A stretch of DNA of 64,000 nt from contig QFXE01000001.1 in assembly GCA_003349915.1 (NCBI GenBank), positions 287,155 through 351,154 of the forward strand, read 5' to 3'. This document shows, piece by piece, positions 60,301-64,000 of this stretch. The position numbers and the translations under genes are program-made. This DNA is from an endosymbiont of Escarpia spicata. Its GTDB lineage: Bacteria > Pseudomonadota > Gammaproteobacteria > Chromatiales > Chromatiaceae. Every line of letters begins with the position of its first letter. The first letter of the stretch is position 1. The notes under the pieces were generated by a model. It was not told where the DNA came from. It saw only the letters and a list, made by a program, of their open reading frames with translations, and made no database searches.

Positions 60301-60498
60301 AAGCAGGCTGTCGGCAACAATGGCTTTTGCGCCACCCGGACCTCAGAGCTTGGCGAGAGTGGTCATCAGATGTATGAGCAAAAAGACCAGATCCTTCATG
60401 GTCCAACAGGGTAGGGCAGACGGCTATCGGGTGCAAGATCTGTCAATTGTTTGTTTTTACGCGCGAAGTTACAATTCGCCACCCACACCCTCCCGGTC

Positions 60499-61770
60499 CT
60501 ACTGTTCCAGCCGGAAACCGGGGTAAACAAAAGCGCTGCTGATTTTTTCACAGTCCTGTTCTGAGACGCCTTCGCGCCGAGCGGTCTCATACCAGATGTT
60601 TGCCACGCGGCTTTCCATCTCGGCAATGACGGTCTGTGCCTCGTACTTTTTCAGGTAGAAACGTTCACTCTGGGAGAGGAGGTTTTCCGCATGGGCATAA
60701 CGACCCCAGTCGCCGCAAATCATGGCGAGATCCCGTCTGTCCCGGCTTATCGGCATTGACGGTGTCAAGTCATAAGCCGGTGAGAGCTTCCAGTTCTTGT
60801 CTTTGGCAATCAGCGCATGATTGCGCGGGTGATCGTCGGTGTTTGATATCAGCGCGTTAAAACACATGCGGCGGAATAGTTCCCCTGCATCTTCTTTCGG
60901 GTCGGTGCAAACCCGCCGCAGCTCTTCCACCATCAGGACATAGGACCAGTGGTCCCGGCTCTGGTGAGTGTCCTCGGTGCGCAACAGAGTCAAGCCGCTG
61001 ATCATGCGCGCGCGTAGGTAGCCCGTGTCCGTTTTTTCTCGGTCAAATCGCTTGACGAGAAGAACGTCCCGGTCACCGATATTCAAAACTTTGCTTTCAG
61101 CACTCTGGATGCCGCAGGCCCGAGCCAGTACCAGCATGGCATGTTCGGCGCGTGCATGGTTCCATTTGTCGTCCGGTCGGTTGAATTTTGCGATCCATAG
61201 CCCATCCTCACCTTCGACTACCGCTTTTGGTCTTGCGCCGCCCATGGATGTACCGATCAACATCAAGTCCTGAACCTGCTCAGCATCCGAGCCCTGTAGC
61301 GTGTCATTATCGGCAATGAGCGCATCGGCCAGCCCTTGAAGTTTTTCCAAATCCAGAGTCTTATTGAATAGGTTGCGCGGGGCAGGGGGTGTGGGGTTCA
61401 GGCCGAATCCTAATGCCCCCGCACGATCATCGGGAGAGGAAAGCAGGTAATCTAGCTCATTAAGTTGTGCCTTTCCGGCATGCTTTTCGATGACGCGCCG
61501 CCCCCAATAGTCGGGTCCGGAATCACGCAGTGCACCGAATACCCCTTTGAGCGCTGTCGTGTGGTAGGTGGGCTTGCCGAGTTTCAGCTCGACCGGATCG
61601 ATCGGAACAGCGTTTTGGCGTGCCAGATAGCTTTTACCGTAAATAAACCGTCCGAACGGTGCACCGGTTCGATCTGTCTCCAGCACGAACTTCCCGGCGG
61701 TCACAAACGTGGTTGTGCCGGGCGGGGTGATATAGACGAAGCATTCCTGTGAGGGTGAACTAGAAATCAT
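60499..61770 (-). CDS. hipA: HipA-type serine/threonine kinase toxin
   Basis: 423 residues, close to the length of E. coli HipA. The ATP-binding part has GTSMGGARPKAVV and WIAKF (Lys); the catalytic loop is SNTDDHPRNHALI and the metal site LSPAYDLTPS. HipA kinases phosphorylate aminoacyl-tRNA synthetases or related targets and slow growth. All core residues are present. It overlaps its antitoxin gene by 11 bases. Confidence 0.92.
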   Translation of the reverse strand: MISSSPSQECFVYITPPGTTTFVTAGKFVLETDRTGAPFGRFIYGKSYLARQNAVPIDPVELKLGKPTYHTTALKGVFGALRDSGPDYWGRRVIEKHAGKAQLNELDYLLSSPDDRAGALGFGLNPTPPAPRNLFNKTLDLEKLQGLADALIADNDTLQGSDAEQVQDLMLIGTSMGGARPKAVVEGEDGLWIAKFNRPDDKWNHARAEHAMLVLARACGIQSAESKVLNIGDRDVLLVKRFDREKTDTGYLRARMISGLTLLRTEDTHQSRDHWSYVLMVEELRRVCTDPKEDAGELFRRMCFNALISNTDDHPRNHALIAKDKNWKLSPAYDLTPSMPISRDRRDLAMICGDWGRYAHAENLLSQSERFYLKKYEAQTVIAEMESRVANIWYETARREGVSEQDCEKISSAFVYPGFRLEQ

Positions 61771-62101
61771 TGTCCAGTTCCTTCCTTGGCCTTGCGCGGA
61801 CGCGCCCGCTCGTGAGTTCCAGTGTCAACCCTTCCTCATCTGCAGCTGGGTCTGCTAGTTCAGAGAATGATTCCAAAAGACCATAGGTCCAAAGCAATGC
61901 CGTATACACTACAATTCCTGTTGAAGGCTTGCCTTTCTCGGCATCCATCACGGCACGTGGTCCAGTCCCGATCTTCTCTGCAATCTCCTTGATCGTCAGG
62001 TTACGGCGCAGCCGTGCCGTGCGCAGATTTGTGCCCAAGCGCTTGAGGGCATGTTCGACGGGATAGGGCGGTACTGCGGTCAATGTGTTTCTAGCGGCCA
62101 T
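61760..62101 (-). CDS. hipB: HipB-type antitoxin, XRE helix-turn-helix
   Basis: 113 residues. The helix-turn-helix spans about residues 25-75: LGTNLRTARLRRNLTIKEIA and GTGPRAVMDAEKGKPS. An acidic stretch then a basic tail (RVRARPRK) follow. It should bind HipA and repress the operon. Direct repeats in the upstream gap may be its operators. Confidence 0.88.
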   Translation of the reverse strand: MAARNTLTAVPPYPVEHALKRLGTNLRTARLRRNLTIKEIAEKIGTGPRAVMDAEKGKPSTGIVVYTALLWTYGLLESFSELADPAADEEGLTLELTSGRVRARPRKELDNDF

Positions 62102-62137
62102 ATGTGCTCAAGTGTTGTTTAATGGTATTAAATAGCC

Positions 62138-62230
62138 CTTTAAAGCATATTGCGCTGCCCCTGCCGATGTCAAGTAAAAGTAAATTCAAGAGCGCTTTAA
62201 GTTATTCTGAATGCGCTTAAGAGCATATTG
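62138..62230. promoter_or_regulatory. Possible antitoxin operators (direct repeat)
   Basis: CTTTAAAGCATATTG at 62138-62152 and CTTAAGAGCATATTG at 62216-62230 agree in 13 of 15 bases. They lie in the divergent gap between hipB and the next toxin gene. HipB or the second antitoxin could bind here; no assignment is possible. Confidence 0.4.
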
Positions 62231-62354
62231 ATAACGGTTGCTGCATCAGTAAGAGTATTTCGTTGTGGCCGCTGTGAATGTTTTCGAGAAGAAAGAGCTG
62301 CTTACTAACGTGTGATATGAGCTTTTTGGAAGGACGAGGGGGCTGTTGAGATAG

Positions 62355-62684
62355 GTGCAGAATAATGAGAAAAAAGTGAAGCTAGTATTTTTTGATACCC
62401 TTGTATTTACTCGCCTACTCTCCGGCTATTTGAATGACGAGGCTTATCGAGCATTACAACAGGCACTCATGGCGAATCCCGATTTGGGTGATGAAATGTC
62501 AGGCACCGGTGGATTTCGGAAAGCCCGCTGGGAAGACTCCCGTCGTGGAAAAGGCAAACGAAGCGGCCTGAAAGTGATCTATTACTATCTGAAGGCTGAC
62601 CACCAGATTTGGTTTTTTACCCTCTATGACAAGAGCGAGGCAACAGATCTGATCTCTGACGAGAAAAATATACAAAAATACTGA
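62355..62684 (+). CDS. RelE/HigB-type toxin
   Basis: 109 residues with GTG start at 62355; a GTG at 62376 (MKLVFFDTLVFTRLL) may be the real start, giving 102 residues. The fold fits RelE/HigB: LNDEAYRALQQALMANPDLG, GTGGFRKARWEDSRRGKGKR and IWFFTLYDKSEA. Toxins of this kind cleave ribosome-bound mRNA. Its partner gene just downstream is frameshifted. Confidence 0.85.
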   Translation: MQNNEKKVKLVFFDTLVFTRLLSGYLNDEAYRALQQALMANPDLGDEMSGTGGFRKARWEDSRRGKGKRSGLKVIYYYLKADHQIWFFTLYDKSEATDLISDEKNIQKY

Positions 62685-62727
62685 AAAGTGCAATCCAAAC
62701 TGAATTGGAGGCCAGGAGGCGAAAACG

Positions 62728-63058
62728 ATGACAAAGAAACGCAAATTGTTTGGGGAGTTGATGGAAGGGGTCGACGCGATGCAGCAACAGCGCAAGGTCA
62801 CCCTGCGTTCGCATGAAGTTGAAGACCTTCCTTCACTTGAAGTGGATGCTGACCTGATTCGTGATACCCGAGAGGGTATGCACGTTTCTCGAGCCGTTTT
62901 TTGCCCGACGCCTGTGCATATCCACTCGTACTGTGGAAAACTGGGAGCAGGACCGCGCCAAACCGAATGCCCAGGCTGCTGCGCTAATTCTAATGGTGCG
63001 GAAATTTCCCGATACACTTGAAAAACTGAGTGCTTTAGGTAATCAAACAGCTTCCTGA
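62728..63058 (+). pseudogene. HigA-type antitoxin, frameshifted at a T6 run
   Basis: The frame MTKKRKLFGELMEGVDAMQQ is read to VSRAVF, then shifts at six T (62897-62902). With five T it continues as ARRLCISTRTVENWEQDRA, a typical XRE helix-turn-helix, to the stop at 63058 (about 109 residues). As written the DNA-binding half is lost. This could be real inactivation or a homopolymer error; a toxin next door with no working antitoxin makes an error or a trans-acting antitoxin worth considering. Confidence 0.8.
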
Positions 63059-64000
63059 TTACCCCCGAGCCTCAGCCATGCTGAGCAGGTGTTGAGGCAT
63101 AGGTGGCGTGTGCACGGCAGCGTAGCCGAGGCGCGGAATCATCTCTTCAAGCTTGAACCGGCGATTGAAACGATAGCAGAATTCAGCCAAATAACGCGGC
63201 AGGTGTCTGTTGCTAATAGCATGGTAAGAGCCATGCATGGAATTCTTTACATTACCGATCACCGTGTTCACCCAGTTAAAGGCCTCAATCTTTACGCTGT
63301 CAGGACCGCCGCCTGTAACAATCGCTTGGTGTGGACAACCCGCCTCCGTCACACCACTAAAACACCTCAAGCCATCGGATACAACGAGACTGGATGCGAT
63401 CAAGTGTCGTTTCGCCCATTGAGCAATTTCCGTCTTGCGGAATCCTTTCAATTCGGTAAAGCGCATAGCAATTGGGCGTCCGTCTTCGCTGGTTTGTACT
63501 GCCGCAATGAAGGGTGTCTTGCCTTCAGCGCCGCGTCCACGCTTTCCGCCGTTGTGTTCGCCACCCCAATAGGCATCATCCACCTGAACAAACCCGGATA
63601 GTGGCTTGCTATCATCTCGTTCCTTCATCACTTGCAGCAGTTTATGTTTCAGACGCCAAGCGGCATTGTAGCCAATACCCAGTTGCCGCTTCAGTTCCAA
63701 CGCCGAAATGCCATTCTTTGGCTGTGTCAGGAGATATATCCCCAGAAACCATGTTGTCAGCGGTAGTTTTGTATATTCGAATATCGTGCCACTGGTCACT
63801 GATGTCTGACGATGACAACGGTGGCATTGATAAACGCTACGGCCCTTGATTTCACAGTGGCCAGTGTGTCCACAGTCCGGGCAAATGAAACCATTAGGCC
63901 ATCGCCAGTGGAACAATGCGCTATGGCACTGATTTTCTGTGCCGTATTGTTTGAGAAACTCTGGCAAACTGAGCCCTTGCGTATTCTGGTGATTCCGATC
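63059..64000 (-). CDS. IS1595-family (ISXO2-like) transposase, runs off the window
   Basis: At least 302 residues. Zinc ribbon FICPDCGHTGHCEIKG...YQCHRCHRQTSVTSGT, then the DDE core with VQVDDAYWGGEHNGGKRG, VVSDGLRCFSG and the later NSMHGSYHAI. Family proteins usually start a dozen residues further upstream, and the frame is open to 64000, so the start lies outside. Its stop abuts the antitoxin stop with no gap. Confidence 0.9.
   Translation of the reverse strand, partial: DRNHQNTQGLSLPEFLKQYGTENQCHSALFHWRWPNGFICPDCGHTGHCEIKGRSVYQCHRCHRQTSVTSGTIFEYTKLPLTTWFLGIYLLTQPKNGISALELKRQLGIGYNAAWRLKHKLLQVMKERDDSKPLSGFVQVDDAYWGGEHNGGKRGRGAEGKTPFIAAVQTSEDGRPIAMRFTELKGFRKTEIAQWAKRHLIASSLVVSDGLRCFSGVTEAGCPHQAIVTGGGPDSVKIEAFNWVNTVIGNVKNSMHGSYHAISNRHLPRYLAEFCYRFNRRFKLEEMIPRLGYAAVHTPPMPQHLLSMAEARG

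Overview
The window reads as chromosomal DNA of a gammaproteobacterium. The best evidence is the block recA-recX-alaS-lysC-csrA-tRNA-Ser(GCU)-tRNA-Arg(ACG) at 48.8-55.6 kb, which is typical of that class. mutS, pncC/cinA, hemF, dsbC, xerD, yajQ, ycgN and a Pseudomonas-like nitrate assimilation cluster agree with it. A free-living or symbiotic sulfur-oxidising lineage is possible, but that is inference and species cannot be fixed from the sequence alone.

Layout. 0-2 kb: an OmpR-type two-component system cut by the window edge, a small secreted protein and a monohaem cytochrome c. 2.2-12.9 kb: nitrate/nitrite module with a PP2C-Ser/Thr kinase fusion, NarK transporter, NirB/NirD, NasA and a fused iron-sulfur/membrane-anchor subunit; a sigma-54-type promoter lies before nirB. 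13.2-19.8 kb: a complete four-gene Wadjet (JetABCD) anti-plasmid defence operon, preceded by a 92-bp inverted repeat. 19.8-28.3 kb: minus-strand housekeeping genes (ybiT, DUF2461, hemF, an FHA/PP2C signalling pair, dsbC, yajQ, xerD, ogt). 28.3-28.8 kb: a non-coding AT-rich gap with DnaA-box-like sites, where gene direction switches.

28.8-41.7 kb: ycgN and a DUF3549 gene, then an unfamiliar island. It holds two tandem C39-like proteins (the first an apparent pseudoenzyme whose N-terminus carries the phosphate-1 motif of an Hsp70), an orphan, two dynamin-like GTPases, a 1215-residue exported coiled-coil protein and a convergent lipoprotein. A 3' scrap of a dodecin gene lies inside it, and a full dodecin gene lies 6 kb away. 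This island is the best candidate for an undescribed system. I infer a membrane-remodelling role from the GTPases and cannot assign more.

42-55.6 kb: core genes (dodecin, mutS, cupin, sulfotransferase-like, methyltransferase, pncC, thpR broken in a G8 run, recA with a LexA box, recX apparently starting at CTG, alaS, lysC, csrA, two tRNAs). 55.7-64 kb: accessory DNA beside tRNA-Arg, with one intact DDE transposase, two broken transposases, an M28 peptidase, a HipBA module, a RelE/HigB-type toxin whose antitoxin is frameshifted, and an IS1595-type transposase running off the window.
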